Of a stretch of DNA of 6,429 nt, positions 6,374 to 6,429 are shown in pieces. Made by a program: the position numbers and the translations under genes. Origin of the DNA: CAZCVI01 sp964502145 (GTDB lineage Bacteria > Acidobacteriota > Aminicenantia > UBA2199). The DNA is taken from the NCBI GenBank assembly GCA_964502145.1, contig CAZCVI010000156.1, forward strand, positions 1-6,429. Direction: 5' to 3'. The number at the start of each line of letters is the position of its first letter. The stretch's first letter is position 1. The notes under the pieces were generated by a model. It saw nothing but the letters and a program-made list of their open reading frames with translations, searched no databases and was not told the origin of the DNA.

Positions 6374-6429
6374 CTATTCAGTTTTTTGGACGGCACCTTC
6401 CATTACCGCATTAAAAAAATATCTCTCCT
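6374..6429 (-). CDS. possible C-terminal end of an unidentified protein, cut by the window edge
   Basis: On the - strand an open frame enters from the right edge and ends in TAG (6374-6376). Its last 17 residues read ERYFFNAVMEGAVQKTE. It lies 68 nt upstream of the recombinase start on the same strand, so the two could be cotranscribed. The fragment is too short to identify. The composition, with a charged polar tail, looks like a genuine protein end, but a competing + strand frame starting at 6360 overlaps it. Confidence 0.4.
   Translation of the reverse strand, partial: ERYFFNAVMEGAVQKTE

Noticed and set aside
6360..6429. + strand gene starting at ATG 6360
   Set aside because: The nearest purine run (AGGA, 6346-6349) is weak and 10 nt away. 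The opposing - strand protein end looks slightly more natural. It was kept only as an alternative reading.

Overview
This is bacterial DNA of moderate GC content (mid-40s percent by eye). It is dominated by one complete four-gene operon on the + strand for a 2-oxoacid dehydrogenase complex, most likely pyruvate dehydrogenase: E1 alpha (350-1441), E1 beta (1438-2421), lipoyl-bearing E2 (2476-3783) and the E3 flavoprotein (3858-5246). Each gene has a purine-rich Shine-Dalgarno site, and the first two overlap by ATGA. Downstream, convergent on the - strand, is a complete XerC/XerD-type tyrosine recombinase (5379-6305). The last ~56 bases probably hold the C-terminal end of a further - strand gene.

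The split E1 alpha/E1 beta architecture is the kind found in Gram-positive bacteria, Deinococcus and many deep bacterial lineages, rather than the single-chain AceE of enterobacteria. The phylum cannot be fixed from these genes. The repeat style (9-nt-periodic GGGAATTAT hairpins and a GCGTCCCC structured element) recalls large-genome uncultivated lineages such as Aminicenantes or KSB1, but that is an impression from memory, not evidence.

Layout: 1-349 has no credible gene. It holds a striking nested inverted repeat at 66-224, an AT-rich leader and a possible promoter. 350-5246 is the operon, with a 54-nt gap before E2 and a 74-nt gap containing a strong hairpin before E3. 5247-5378 lies between the convergent genes and folds as a cloverleaf-like element that may also end operon transcription. 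5379-6305 is the recombinase. 6306-6373 is its leader, with a weak ribosome binding site.

The enzymes act together. E1 alpha2beta2 decarboxylates the 2-oxoacid with thiamine diphosphate and acylates the lipoyl arm of E2. E2 transfers the acyl group to CoA. E3 reoxidises the dihydrolipoyl group with FAD and NAD+. The most notable points are the two unexplained structured elements flanking the operon and an E3 whose NAD-binding domain departs from the family consensus at several normally conserved positions.
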